Positions 1-6,472 of a stretch of DNA of 11,748 nt are shown piece after piece. The DNA comes from an uncultured Eubacteriales bacterium (lineage in GTDB: Bacteria > Bacillota > Clostridia > Oscillospirales > Oscillospiraceae), in contig URKW01000066.1 of assembly GCA_900548615.1 (NCBI GenBank), positions 1-11,748 on the forward strand, read 5' to 3'. Positions within the stretch are counted from its first letter, which is position 1. The number at the start of each line of letters is the position of its first letter. Under the pieces are notes generated by a model. That model did no database searches and was not told the origin of the DNA. It was given only the letters and a program-made list of their open reading frames with translations. Position numbers and translations under genes: made by a program.

Positions 1-1141
1 AATCCGGACGCGAGCGGCTGTGGACGCCGGAGACCAATCCCATGGCCGCAAAGGTTGCCAGAATGGAGGTGCCGCCATAGCTGAAAAACGGCAGCGTCAG
101 GCCGATGACCGGCATCACGAACAGGCACATGCCCACGTTGGCCAGTATCTGGAAGATCAGCATGCCCACCACGCCCACGCAGATGTAGGCGTCCAGCTTA
201 CTGTGGGCGTTGCGGGCCACATAGATGCACCGCAGCACGATAGCCGCCAGAATCGCCAGCGCCAGCAGGCAGCCAATGAACCCCAGCTCCTCGCCGATGA
301 CGGAGAAGATAAAGTCCGTGTGGCGGTTGGGCAGGCTGGAGCTGTCCTTGCTCTGGGTCTGTACGCCGTGGAACAGTCCCATGCCCGTCAGCTTTCCGCC
401 GCCCAGCGTCATCAGGCTTCGGGTCTGGTGCCAGCCCTCCTCCATGGGGTGGAAGCTGTGGTCAAACACCACGATAAAGCGGTTTTTCATGTAATCCTCG
501 ATCACATCCTCCTCCCAGAGAATGTAGAAGGCCAGCGCCGCCGTCAGTCCGCCGCCGATGAACCAGCCCTTGGACACGCCGGCCACGAAGCACATGCAGA
601 TAAAGATGGCCACAAACACCAGATCACTGCCCATATCCGAGGAAATTTTATAGTACAGCAGGAAAAACACCATCAGGTGCGCGCCCAGAAACAGCACATC
701 CGGCAGCTTTTTCAGCGTGCGGTTCTCTTGAAGCCACACCAGCTGCCACGCCAGCACCACCGTGAAGGTCAGCTTCACGATCTCGGAGGGCTGCACCATG
801 AAGGGCAGGAACGGGAAATCCAGCCACGCCAGATTGCCGGTGTCGCCCGCCTCGCCAAAGACCAGCAGCAGCAGGATCATGCCGAGGCCGAACAGCGTCA
901 GCCACAGCCAGCCCTTTTTTCGCATCAGCTCGCTGATATCCACCAGCGACAGCAGGAAAAATAAAATGATACCGACCACCGCGCCGCCGGTCTGTACCAG
1001 CACCAGCCGCAGCGTATTCATATACCGGGTGGCAGAGTAGATCATCAGAATGCCATAGGCCGTGGCGGTACAGCAAAGCGCCAGCAGAACAAGATCTGTC
1101 TGCCGCAAAATATCCCGTAAAAATTCCCGCACACGTTGCAT
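1..1141 (-). CDS. rodA: SEDS-family peptidoglycan glycosyltransferase, RodA-like (3' end cut off by window)
   Basis: This is a polytopic membrane protein of the RodA/FtsW/SpoVE (SEDS) family, which polymerises lipid II into glycan strands together with a class B penicillin-binding protein. About 380 codons are present and the reading frame runs off the left edge, probably only a few residues before the natural end. The visible family signatures are QPSE (after GDTGNLAWLDF), the LGGGKLTGMG stretch, RHTDFIFSVIGEELGF with the presumed catalytic Asp at about residue 276, and the C-terminal SYGGTSILATFAAMGL segment. The HTDFIFSVIGEE form resembles RodA more than FtsW, but the assignment within the family is inferred. 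The ATG at 1141 is preceded by GGAGG (complement of 1151-1155) at 9-nt spacing and by a good promoter. The gene is transcribed divergently from tsaE. Confidence 0.93.
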   Translation of the reverse strand, partial: MQRVREFLRDILRQTDLVLLALCCTATAYGILMIYSATRYMNTLRLVLVQTGGAVVGIILFFLLSLVDISELMRKKGWLWLTLFGLGMILLLLVFGEAGDTGNLAWLDFPFLPFMVQPSEIVKLTFTVVLAWQLVWLQENRTLKKLPDVLFLGAHLMVFFLLYYKISSDMGSDLVFVAIFICMCFVAGVSKGWFIGGGLTAALAFYILWEEDVIEDYMKNRFIVVFDHSFHPMEEGWHQTRSLMTLGGGKLTGMGLFHGVQTQSKDSSSLPNRHTDFIFSVIGEELGFIGCLLALAILAAIVLRCIYVARNAHSKLDAYICVGVVGMLIFQILANVGMCLFVMPVIGLTLPFFSYGGTSILATFAAMGLVSGVHSRSRPD

Positions 1142-1200
1142 GAAATGGTTCCTCCGTGGTCTCCGCCGGGGCGCATAGCACCCCAAAATAAACTCTGTAC

Positions 1201-1229
1201 ATTCTACCACAATACTTTTTCCCTGTAAA
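1201..1229 (-). promoter_or_regulatory. Sigma-A-type promoter for rodA
   Basis: On the minus strand, TTTACA (complement of 1224-1229) and TAGAAT (complement of 1201-1206) are separated by exactly 17 bp. Transcription would start near 1194 and leave a leader of about 50 nt before the rodA ATG. That leader carries a small GC-rich hairpin (1168-1184, 7-bp stem with one G-U pair and a 3-nt loop). The hairpin has no U-tract, so it is not an obvious terminator. Confidence 0.7.
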
Positions 1230-1251
1230 CCTGTCTTACCCCCTTTCTTTT

Positions 1252-1289
1252 TTGAACTTTTTGTGATACGATAATAAAAATGGCAGAAT
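1252..1289 (+). promoter_or_regulatory. Probable promoter region for the tsaE-tsaB-upp operon
   Basis: Two weak sigma-A-like arrangements overlap here. One is TTGAAC (1252-1257) with TAAAAA (1275-1280), the other is TTGTGA (1261-1266) with CAGAAT (1284-1289), each with a 17-bp spacer. I cannot tell which is used. The AT-rich block between two divergent genes makes a promoter here likely, but the boxes are far from consensus. Confidence 0.35.
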
Positions 1290-1322
1290 AGGGCCGTTTC
1301 ACTTTCCGAAAGGACGTTTACC

Positions 1323-1748
1323 ATGCAGTATATTTCCCACAGCGTGTCCGATACCGAGGCGTTTGGCCGCCAGCTGGCCCAGCAGCTGCATCCCAATACC
1401 GTGGTGGCCTGCCGCGGCGGTCTGGGAATGGGCAAGACCGCGCTGACCCGCGGCATTGCTCAGGGACTGGGCTACACGGGCCGCGTTACCTCTCCCACCT
1501 TTACCATCGTGAACGAATATCTGGGCGAAACGCCCCTGTTCCACTTCGACATGTACCGTCTGGACGACAGCGACGCGCTGTTTGACATCGGCTGGGAGGA
1601 CTATCTGGAGCGGGGCGGTGTGTGCGTGGTGGAATGGAGCGAGAACGTGGCGGATGCGCTGCCGTCCGACGCCATCATCGTAAGCATCGCCCGCGGCGAA
1701 AAAGACAACGAACGGATCATCACTGTAGAGGGAGGCGGCATCGCATGA
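1323..1748 (+). CDS. tsaE: tRNA t6A37 biosynthesis ATPase TsaE
   Basis: TsaE is the small P-loop ATPase that works with TsaB and TsaD to transfer threonylcarbamoyl onto A37 of ANN-decoding tRNAs. At 141 residues it has the usual family length. The Walker A motif is GGLGMGKT (about residues 32-39, K38/T39), followed by the family-specific SPTFTIVNEY (57-66), HFDMYRL (74-80, D76) and VVEWSEN (102-108, E104/W105). GAAAGGA lies 8 nt before the ATG. The stop overlaps the tsaB start (ATGA), so the two are translationally coupled. The Met in the P-loop, where Ala or Ser is more usual, is a minor variant. Confidence 0.96.
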   Translation: MQYISHSVSDTEAFGRQLAQQLHPNTVVACRGGLGMGKTALTRGIAQGLGYTGRVTSPTFTIVNEYLGETPLFHFDMYRLDDSDALFDIGWEDYLERGGVCVVEWSENVADALPSDAIIVSIARGEKDNERIITVEGGGIA

Positions 1749-2464
1749 AAATACTGGCTTTGGAAACGTCGGCCAAGTCCGTGTCCGCCGCCGTGGTGGA
1801 AAACGGCGCGGTGCTGGCCAGCGCCTACCAGAATATCGGTCTGACCCACAGCGTCACCCTGATGCCGCTGATCGACAGCATGCTGAAAAACGCCGGGCTG
1901 ACTGCCAGGGACATGGGATTGATCGCCGTGGCCGCCGGGCCCGGCAGCTTTACCGGGCTGCGCATCGGCGTGTCCGCCGCCAAGGGATTGGCCTGGGCGC
2001 TGGAGCTTCCCTGCTGCGGCGTGTCCACACTGGAGGCCATGGTGGAGAACGCCCGCAGCTTTGAGGGCACGGTCATCTGCGCCATGGATGCCCGCCGCCA
2101 GCAGATCTATAACGCGGTGTTTGACTGCCATGACGGCGCACTGACGCGGCAGTGCGAGGATCGTGCCGTGGCGCTGGAGGTACTGGCGGAGGAGCTGAAA
2201 AATTCCAATAACAGAAAAATAGTAGTTGGCGATGGCGCTAAGCTGTGCTATACTTATCTGTCGGAACAGGGGATCGCGTGCCGCATGGCGCCGCCTGACA
2301 GCCTGTATCAGAACGCCGTGGGCGTTGGTCTCGCGGCGGAGCGCATGGCGGCGGAGGGCCGCATGGCAACAGCGCAGGAGCTGCGCCCGGTCTATCTCCG
2401 CCTCAGTCAGGCGGAGCGGGAGCGGCTGGCAAAGGGGCTGCCCATTACTTTGGATCATCAATAA
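1745..2464 (+). CDS. tsaB: tRNA t6A37 threonylcarbamoyltransferase complex subunit TsaB
   Basis: TsaB is the non-catalytic ASKHA-fold partner that dimerises with TsaD and is bridged by TsaE in the t6A complex. The 239-residue product starts MKILALETSAKSVS and carries the diagnostic AAGPGSFTGLRIGVSAAKGLA block (about residues 63-83), as expected for TsaB. The frame is open farther upstream to 1622, but the ATG at 1745 fits the TsaB N-terminus and gives the typical 4-nt ATGA overlap with tsaE. Many Firmicutes carry rimI and/or tsaD next. Here upp follows instead, after 23 nt, and neither of those genes is in the window. Confidence 0.95.
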   Translation: MKILALETSAKSVSAAVVENGAVLASAYQNIGLTHSVTLMPLIDSMLKNAGLTARDMGLIAVAAGPGSFTGLRIGVSAAKGLAWALELPCCGVSTLEAMVENARSFEGTVICAMDARRQQIYNAVFDCHDGALTRQCEDRAVALEVLAEELKNSNNRKIVVGDGAKLCYTYLSEQGIACRMAPPDSLYQNAVGVGLAAERMAAEGRMATAQELRPVYLRLSQAERERLAKGLPITLDHQ

Positions 2465-2487
2465 TTTTATATACGGAGGATAAGATC

Positions 2488-3129
2488 ATGAACGAAAAGT
2501 TCCCTACCCTGCACGTCGTAAACCACCCTTTGGTGCAGCACAAGCTGACGGTGATGCGCGACAAGAACACCAGCGTCAAGGACTTCCGCACGCTGGTGGG
2601 CGAGATCGCCATGCTGCTGACCTACGAGGCCACCCGCGACCTGCCCACCACCCTCAAGACCATCGAGACGCCTCTGTGCACCTGCGAAATGCCTGTGCTG
2701 GCCGGTAAAAAGATGGCCATCGTTCCTATCCTCCGTGCAGGTCTGGGCTTTGAGGACGGCATCCTCAATCTGATCCCCTCCGCCCGCGTGGCACATATCG
2801 GTATGTACCGCGACGAGGAAACGCTGGAGCCCCACTTCTACTTCCTGAAGTACCCCAAGGACATCGCCGAGCGCGACGTGCTGATCGTGGATCCTATGCT
2901 GGCTACCGGCGGCAGCGCCGACATGGCCATCACCAAGATGAAGGAGCTGGGCTGCAAAAACATCAAGCTGATGATCCTGGTGGCCGCTCCCGAGGGCGTG
3001 CAGTTCATCTATGACCGCCACCCCGACGTGGAGATCTACTGCGCCGCGCTGGACGACCATCTGAACGAAAACGGCTACATCGTGCCCGGTTTGGGCGACG
3101 CCGGCGACCGGATCTTCGGCACAAAGTAA
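2488..3129 (+). CDS. upp: Uracil phosphoribosyltransferase
   Basis: This cytoplasmic enzyme converts uracil and PRPP to UMP plus pyrophosphate in pyrimidine salvage. The 213-residue length fits the family (about 208-212). The PRPP-binding motif is DVLIVDPMLATGGSA at residues 130-144. The C-terminal YIVPGLGDAGDRIFGTK (about 197-213) is the conserved uracil-binding and closing segment, and GLGFEDGILNLIPSARVAHIG is also typical. GGAGG at 2475-2479 sits 8 nt before the ATG. The 23-nt gap to tsaB and the lack of a clear promoter suggest cotranscription with tsaEB. No hairpin terminator is visible after the stop. Confidence 0.97.
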   Translation: MNEKFPTLHVVNHPLVQHKLTVMRDKNTSVKDFRTLVGEIAMLLTYEATRDLPTTLKTIETPLCTCEMPVLAGKKMAIVPILRAGLGFEDGILNLIPSARVAHIGMYRDEETLEPHFYFLKYPKDIAERDVLIVDPMLATGGSADMAITKMKELGCKNIKLMILVAAPEGVQFIYDRHPDVEIYCAALDDHLNENGYIVPGLGDAGDRIFGTK

Positions 3130-3138
3130 AAATAGCTC

Positions 3139-3167
3139 TTTACAGTTTCGCCGATCCGTCGTATAAT
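3139..3167 (+). promoter_or_regulatory. Near-consensus sigma-A promoter for ireB
   Basis: TTTACA (3139-3144) and a perfect TATAAT (3162-3167) are separated by 17 bp just after the upp stop. The predicted start near 3174 gives a short leader of about 30 nt. This suggests ireB is expressed independently of upp, at least in part. Confidence 0.8.
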
Positions 3168-3204
3168 TGATATAGTAAACGCTGGATAGAAAGGCGGTGC
3201 CTCA

Positions 3205-3450
3205 ATGGACGATTATACCAGAAAATTTAATGCCGCAGAGGATCGGGACGAGCAGGTGCACCATGTGCTGACCTCGGTGTATGAGGCGCTGAAGGAAAAA
3301 GGCTACGATCCCGTGAACCAGATCGTGGGGTACATTCTGTCGGAGGATCCCACCTACATCACCAACCATAACGGCGCCCGTACCCTGATCTGTAAGATCG
3401 ACCGGGACGAGCTGCTGCAAATACTGGTCAAACGGTATCTGGATATCTGA
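3205..3450 (+). CDS. ireB: IreB-family regulatory phosphoprotein (UPF0297)
   Basis: The 81-residue protein has the length and sequence pattern of the IreB/YrzL (UPF0297) family, including the NPVNQIVGYILS-like stretch DPVNQIVGYILSEDPTYI and the tail ARTLICKIDRDELLQILVKRYL. In Enterococcus faecalis, IreB is a small dimeric phosphoprotein acted on by the Ser/Thr kinase IreK, and it influences cell-wall stress tolerance and cephalosporin resistance. That role is family knowledge, not visible here. The N-terminal Tyr-Thr-Arg region could hold the equivalent phosphosite. A weak AAAGG/GGCGG ribosome binding region precedes the ATG. Family members often sit next to alaS and ruvX. Here ireB has its own promoter and terminator and stands alone. 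Confidence 0.93.
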   Translation: MDDYTRKFNAAEDRDEQVHHVLTSVYEALKEKGYDPVNQIVGYILSEDPTYITNHNGARTLICKIDRDELLQILVKRYLDI

Positions 3451-3463
3451 CGTAAAAATCGCA

Positions 3464-3501
3464 AAAAAGGGAGAGAAACCAGACGGTTTCTTTCCCTTTT
3501 T
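3464..3501 (+). terminator. Rho-independent terminator after ireB
   Basis: A 17-bp stem (3464-3480 with 3485-3501, one G-U pair, 4-nt loop AGAC) ends in a run of five T. It begins 13 nt after the ireB stop codon and is followed by further T-rich sequence. Confidence 0.88.
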
Positions 3502-3531
3502 GTCGCTTTTCTCAACCTTTCTGCCAGCGAT

Positions 3532-3560
3532 TTGACACAGGGCCTTTTTTGTGCTATACT
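3532..3560 (+). promoter_or_regulatory. Strong sigma-A promoter for the 3685-5095 operon
   Basis: A perfect TTGACA (3532-3537) and TATACT (3555-3560) have a 17-bp spacer. This is among the closest to consensus in the window and implies high basal transcription. The start would fall near 3567, leaving a leader of about 118 nt before the ATG at 3685. Confidence 0.85.
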
Positions 3561-3601
3561 GGTGAGCGTTGATTGACAAGGGCAAGCATGGTTTTGGCGG
3601 T

Positions 3602-3674
3602 CAGCACGCACCGGAAAGCTGTGCTGTCCGGCGTGTTTTCCCCTGTTAATCGATGGAAATTCTTAAACAGGAGG
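3602..3674 (+). promoter_or_regulatory. Structured 5' leader with competing hairpins near the ribosome binding site
   Basis: Within the long leader, CAGCAC (3602-3607) can pair with GTGCTG (3621-3626). The overlapping segment CACG-CA-CCGGA (3605-3615, 2-nt bulge) can instead pair with TCCGGCGTG (3627-3635), which is followed by TTTT and then CCCC. The two pairings share bases and cannot coexist. Downstream, CCTGTT (3642-3647) can pair with AACAGG (3666-3671), covering part of the AGGAGG ribosome binding site (3669-3674). This layout is compatible with attenuation or translational control. I recognise no known riboswitch class, and without alignment the structures may be chance. Confidence 0.4.
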
Positions 3675-3684
3675 ACACAAAACA

Positions 3685-3984
3685 ATGGCAGATGTGAAAA
3701 AAGGCGAAGGCCTTGTTTATAAAAACCACCCCCTGCGGCGCATCGACAACCTGATCTACTATGGCTCCATGGCAGATAAGTATATCGTCATGTTCCAGAT
3801 CCTGGAATCCAAAAAGGAGCAGGATATGGACGTCGCCACCCGCGTTTCCGTGCAGCTTCAGCTGACCGATCCCGACCTGAAATCCCGCGACCGCGTGGTG
3901 AAGAAGTCGGAAAAAAGCAGCCTGTACGCCGCCATGGACGTTGGCTCCATCTGGTTGGAGCGTGCGCTGGCCGGAAAGCTGTAA
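3685..3984 (+). CDS. Conserved-looking protein of unknown function (99 aa)
   Basis: I do not recognise this gene. The product is soluble, has no cysteine, no signal peptide and no membrane segment, and is rich in charged residues. The N-terminal part (GLVYKNHPLRRIDNLIYYGS) and the centre (KYIVMFQILESKK, then VSVQLQL) look like beta-strands. The C-terminus (AMDVGSIWLERALAGKL) looks helical. AGGAGG lies 10 nt before the ATG at 3685. It is preceded by a strong promoter and a structured leader. Only 13 nt separate it from the NlpC/P60 gene, whose ribosome binding site directly abuts its stop codon, so the two are almost certainly cotranscribed. A link to cell-wall metabolism is inferred from that neighbour only. 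Confidence 0.85.
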   Translation: MADVKKGEGLVYKNHPLRRIDNLIYYGSMADKYIVMFQILESKKEQDMDVATRVSVQLQLTDPDLKSRDRVVKKSEKSSLYAAMDVGSIWLERALAGKL

Positions 3985-3997
3985 GGGGGGGCGCCCA

Positions 3998-5095
3998 ATG
4001 AGATTTCACTACAGCCGTATGCTTACCGCGGCAGCACTGTCTGCGGTAATGCTATGTAATACCGTCGTCTGCGCATGGGCGACCACGACCGACGCAGCCA
4101 CCGCGCAGGACGCCGCTGTCATCAAGACCGCGCTGGCATCCGGTCTGGAGGCCAACGGCCAGAAGCCGGAGCTTCCCCGCCTGCTGCCCAGCGAAACAAA
4201 GGTCAAGTCCGTGGGCCGTGTGCTGGAAAACGACATTCCCCTTTTCTTTGACCCCACCGAGGAGAGCAACGTCTACATCCTGCTTCCGCTGGACGCTATC
4301 GTGTCCGTGATGGAGGATCTGGGCGATTGGTTCCGGGTCAGCTATAACGACTGCACCGGCTTTATTCCCCCGGAGTATATCGAGCTTCTGAAGTATGACG
4401 AAGCTTTTGAGACCTACGGCGTGGTTGACGCCGAGGAAATGTCTCTGCTGGAGGAGTCCGACGGGAGCAGCGAAGTGCTGGCTACCCTGAAGGACGGTGA
4501 CCGCGTGGAGGTCACCGGTCTGGAGAATGGCTACTTCGCCGTCAAGAGCGGCGACAAGACTGGCTATGTCACCGGCGACGATCTGGATCTTACCATGGAG
4601 AAGGAAGCGCCCGCACCGAAGGTGACGGTCAAGGCCGCCAATAAGGCCACCACCGCCGCGAAGGACGCCACGACCGAGGACAGCGCCGGCGAAGGCAGCA
4701 CTGACACCGTCGTCAGCAGCGGTTCCGGCAGTGATATCGTCTCCTTCGCCATGCAGTATCTGGGCACGCCCTACGCCTACGGCGGCACCGGCTCCGGCGG
4801 TTTTGACTGCTCCGGCTTCACCATGCACGTGTTTTCCAACTTCGGCGTCAGTCTGGCTCATGGTGCGACGCCCCAGCTGAATAACGGGTACGCCGTCTCC
4901 CAGAGTGAGTTGCAGCCCGGTGATCTGGTGTTCTTCTTCGGCACCTACAACACCAGCTCGGCGCCCAGCCACGTGGTCATTTACATCGGCGGTGGACAGT
5001 TCATCCACGCCTCCACCAGCCGCGGCGTTATCATCTCCAGCCTCAGCGAGAGCTATTATGCCAGCCGCTACCTGTCGGCACGCCGCGTTTTCTGA
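3998..5095 (+). CDS. Secreted SH3-SH3-NlpC/P60 peptidoglycan hydrolase
   Basis: This is a probable extracellular gamma-D-glutamyl-diamino acid endopeptidase that cleaves peptidoglycan stem peptides. The 365-residue precursor has a signal peptide (residues 1-28, cleavage after AWA). Two bacterial SH3-like domains follow (about 68-130 and 141-199), then a Lys/Ala/Thr/Ser-rich linker (about 203-245) and a C-terminal NlpC/P60 domain. The catalytic triad is visible: Cys271 in GGFDCSGFT, His325 in APSHVVIYIG and His337 in FIHAS. The frame is open upstream to 3941, but the ATG at 3998 has a G-rich ribosome binding site about 7 nt before it and begins a proper signal peptide. It is probably cotranscribed with the 99-residue gene and ends at a strong terminator. 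Confidence 0.94.
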   Translation: MRFHYSRMLTAAALSAVMLCNTVVCAWATTTDAATAQDAAVIKTALASGLEANGQKPELPRLLPSETKVKSVGRVLENDIPLFFDPTEESNVYILLPLDAIVSVMEDLGDWFRVSYNDCTGFIPPEYIELLKYDEAFETYGVVDAEEMSLLEESDGSSEVLATLKDGDRVEVTGLENGYFAVKSGDKTGYVTGDDLDLTMEKEAPAPKVTVKAANKATTAAKDATTEDSAGEGSTDTVVSSGSGSDIVSFAMQYLGTPYAYGGTGSGGFDCSGFTMHVFSNFGVSLAHGATPQLNNGYAVSQSELQPGDLVFFFGTYNTSSAPSHVVIYIGGGQFIHASTSRGVIISSLSESYYASRYLSARRVF

Positions 5096-5117
5096 CGCAG
5101 CACCACATAGCATGTAT

Positions 5118-5153
5118 AAAAATTTCCCTGACCGATGGTCAGGGAAATTTTTT
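5118..5153 (+). terminator. Rho-independent terminator after the NlpC/P60 gene
   Basis: A perfect 16-bp stem (5118-5133 with 5137-5152, 3-nt loop GAT) ends in a T-run continuing into TATTTT. The A-run on the left arm gives it some capacity in the opposite direction too, but no leftward gene ends here. Confidence 0.92.
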
Positions 5154-5162
5154 ATTTTCCTC

Positions 5163-5191
5163 TTGACAAACCATACTGCTGTGCATATACT
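5163..5191 (+). promoter_or_regulatory. Strong promoter of the GntR/ABC operon
   Basis: TTGACA (5163-5168) and TATACT (5186-5191) are spaced by 17 bp, giving a start near 5198 and a short leader to the GTG at 5232. Because the promoter itself is close to consensus, regulation is probably by repression, in line with the overlapping operator-like repeat. Confidence 0.85.
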
Positions 5192-5213
5192 GTCTATATC
5201 GAACATATACAGT
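5184..5213. promoter_or_regulatory. Candidate GntR operator overlapping the -10 box
   Basis: ACTGT (5189-5193) and ACAGT (5209-5213) form an inverted repeat with centres 20 bp apart. A direct repeat CATATAC (5184-5190 and 5204-5210) has the same 20-bp period. Both cover the -10 box and the transcription start, where a dimeric YtrA-type repressor would be expected to bind. The assignment is inferred from position only. Confidence 0.45.
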
Positions 5214-5231
5214 TGTGACGGAGGTGTTCCT

Positions 5232-5621
5232 GTGGATCTTATCATCAGCAACGCCAGCGGAAAGCCCATCTACGAACAGATCTACACGCAGATCAAGAAC
5301 TGCATCCTCTCCGGTGAGCTGTCACCGGGAGACGCGCTGCCCTCCATCCGGACGCTGGCAAAAGACCTGCGCATCAGCGTCATCACCACCACCCGCGCCT
5401 ATGACGAGTTAGAGCGTGACGGCTTCATCGACCGGGTGCCCGGCAAAGGCTGCTATGTGGCGGAGCAGAATCTGGAGCTGGTGCGGGAAGCTCATTTGAA
5501 GCAGATCGAGGATCACATGGGCGAGATCGTCTCGTTGGCGCAGGGTTGTTCGCTGACGGAGGAGGAAGCCGTGCGGATGCTGCGGCTCATGTGGAAAATG
5601 AAAGGAAGCGATGCGGAATGA
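5232..5621 (+). CDS. GntR-family transcriptional regulator, YtrA subfamily
   Basis: The 129-residue protein is a winged-helix DNA-binding protein of the short YtrA type. The N-terminal domain reads PIYEQIYTQIKNCILSGELSPGD, LPSIRTLAKDL and YDELERDGFIDRVPGKGCYV (about residues 10-73). A short helical tail (to 129), probably for dimerisation, replaces a large effector domain. The frame is open far upstream to 4905, but that part is antisense-like noise through the NlpC gene and a terminator. The GTG at 5232 lies 7 nt after GGAGG (5220-5224) and starts the family-typical DLIISNASGKPIYEQI. It overlaps the ABC ATPase start by ATGA. Such regulators typically repress their own transporter operon and respond to cell-envelope-active compounds, though the signal here is unknown. 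Confidence 0.93.
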   Translation: MDLIISNASGKPIYEQIYTQIKNCILSGELSPGDALPSIRTLAKDLRISVITTTRAYDELERDGFIDRVPGKGCYVAEQNLELVREAHLKQIEDHMGEIVSLAQGCSLTEEEAVRMLRLMWKMKGSDAE

Positions 5622-6472
5622 CAAATGCCATCGAATTACACGGTTTGACAAAGGAATATCCCGGCTTCCGGCTGGGCAGTCTTGACCTGACGCTGCCCTC
5701 CGGCAGCATTATGGGCTTGGTGGGGGAAAACGGCGCGGGAAAAAGTACCACCATCAAGCTGATCATGAACGCCGTCCGCAGGGACAGCGGCATCGTGTCG
5801 GTATTGGGGGTGGATAACCAGAGCGCCGCCTTTCATGCCGCCAAGGAGGATATTGGCATCGTGCTGGACGAGGCCTATTTCCCTGAAGTGCTGAACGCCA
5901 ACGACGTAGGTCGGATCATGGCAAACACGTATCGCCAGTGGGAGCAGGAGACCTACGAGAGCTATTTGCAGCGGTTCGGCCTGCCCCGGAACAAGGCCTT
6001 CAAGGATTTCTCCCGCGGCATGAAAATGAAGCTGGCCATCGCCGTGGCTCTGTCCCATCAGGCAAAGCTGCTGATTCTGGACGAAGCTACCAGCGGCCTT
6101 GACCCCATGGTACGGGACGAGATCCTGGACATCTTCAACGAGTACACCCGGCAGGAGGATCGTTCCATTCTGCTGTCCTCCCACATCGTCAGCGATCTGG
6201 AGAAGATCTGCGACTACATCGCCTTTCTGCATAAGGGGAAGCTGGTGCTGTGTGAGGAAAAGGACCGCCTGCTGGAGGAATATGCCCTGGCGCGGCTGTC
6301 CCATGAGCGTCTTGCCGATCTGCCGGAGGATAGCGTGATCAGCGCGGAGAACGATCCCTACGGCGTTCGTGCGCTGGTGCGGCGGGATATGGTGCCCCAC
6401 GATCTGCCGCTGGAGCACACCAATCTGGAGGATATCATTCTGTTTCTGGCAAAGGGAGGTACGCGGAAATGA
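5618..6472 (+). CDS. ABC transporter ATP-binding protein (YtrB/BcrA-like)
   Basis: This cytoplasmic ATPase subunit powers the ABC-2-type transporter formed with the next gene. The 284-residue product has Walker A GENGAGKST (36-44), Walker B LLILDE (151-156), the D-loop after TSGLD, and a switch His at 189 (LSSHIVSD). The signature FSRGMKMKL (131-139) is the divergent form common in this exporter group rather than the classical LSGGQ. The usual Q-loop glutamine appears to be replaced in GIVLDEAYF (81-89). A C-terminal extension (about 210-284) is typical of antibiotic-efflux-type ATPases. The ATG at 5618 is used because it overlaps the gntR stop (ATGA) and gives MTNAIELHGLTKEY. The substrate cannot be predicted. 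Confidence 0.94.
   Translation: MTNAIELHGLTKEYPGFRLGSLDLTLPSGSIMGLVGENGAGKSTTIKLIMNAVRRDSGIVSVLGVDNQSAAFHAAKEDIGIVLDEAYFPEVLNANDVGRIMANTYRQWEQETYESYLQRFGLPRNKAFKDFSRGMKMKLAIAVALSHQAKLLILDEATSGLDPMVRDEILDIFNEYTRQEDRSILLSSHIVSDLEKICDYIAFLHKGKLVLCEEKDRLLEEYALARLSHERLADLPEDSVISAENDPYGVRALVRRDMVPHDLPLEHTNLEDIILFLAKGGTRK

Noticed and set aside
20..964. Long rightward reading frame of 314 codons opposite rodA
   Set aside because: It is a His/Gln-rich mirror of a hydrophobic membrane protein on the other strand, with no ribosome binding site or recognisable domain. The antisense frame has clear SEDS motifs.
1168..1184. GC-rich hairpin in the rodA leader
   Set aside because: A 7-bp stem without a U-tract or alternative pairing. 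Too little to call a regulatory element.
1601..2461. Leftward reading frame of 286 codons opposite tsaB
   Set aside because: Low-complexity His/Gln/Arg composition typical of antisense frames in GC-rich genes. The plus strand encodes unmistakable TsaB.
3588..3722. 44-codon upstream open frame in the leader, overlapping the start of the 99-residue gene
   Set aside because: It has only a weak ribosome binding site and a basic, low-information peptide. It could act as a leader peptide, but nothing in the sequence supports translation.
4905..5231. N-terminal extension of the GntR reading frame
   Set aside because: The extension passes through the NlpC/P60 gene, a terminator and a strong promoter. 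The GTG at 5232 has a proper GGAGG and gives the family N-terminus.
4052..5269. Leftward reading frame of 405 codons opposite the NlpC/P60 gene
   Set aside because: It crosses the terminator and promoter at 5118-5191 and has no domain signal. The plus strand has a signal peptide, SH3 domains and a catalytic triad.
5546..5617. Upstream start for the ABC ATPase inside gntR
   Set aside because: The added residues do not resemble ABC ATPases. The ATG at 5618 overlaps the gntR stop in the usual coupled arrangement.
5636..6418. Leftward reading frame of 260 codons opposite the ABC ATPase
   Set aside because: Gln/His-rich antisense shadow. The plus strand carries all ATPase motifs.
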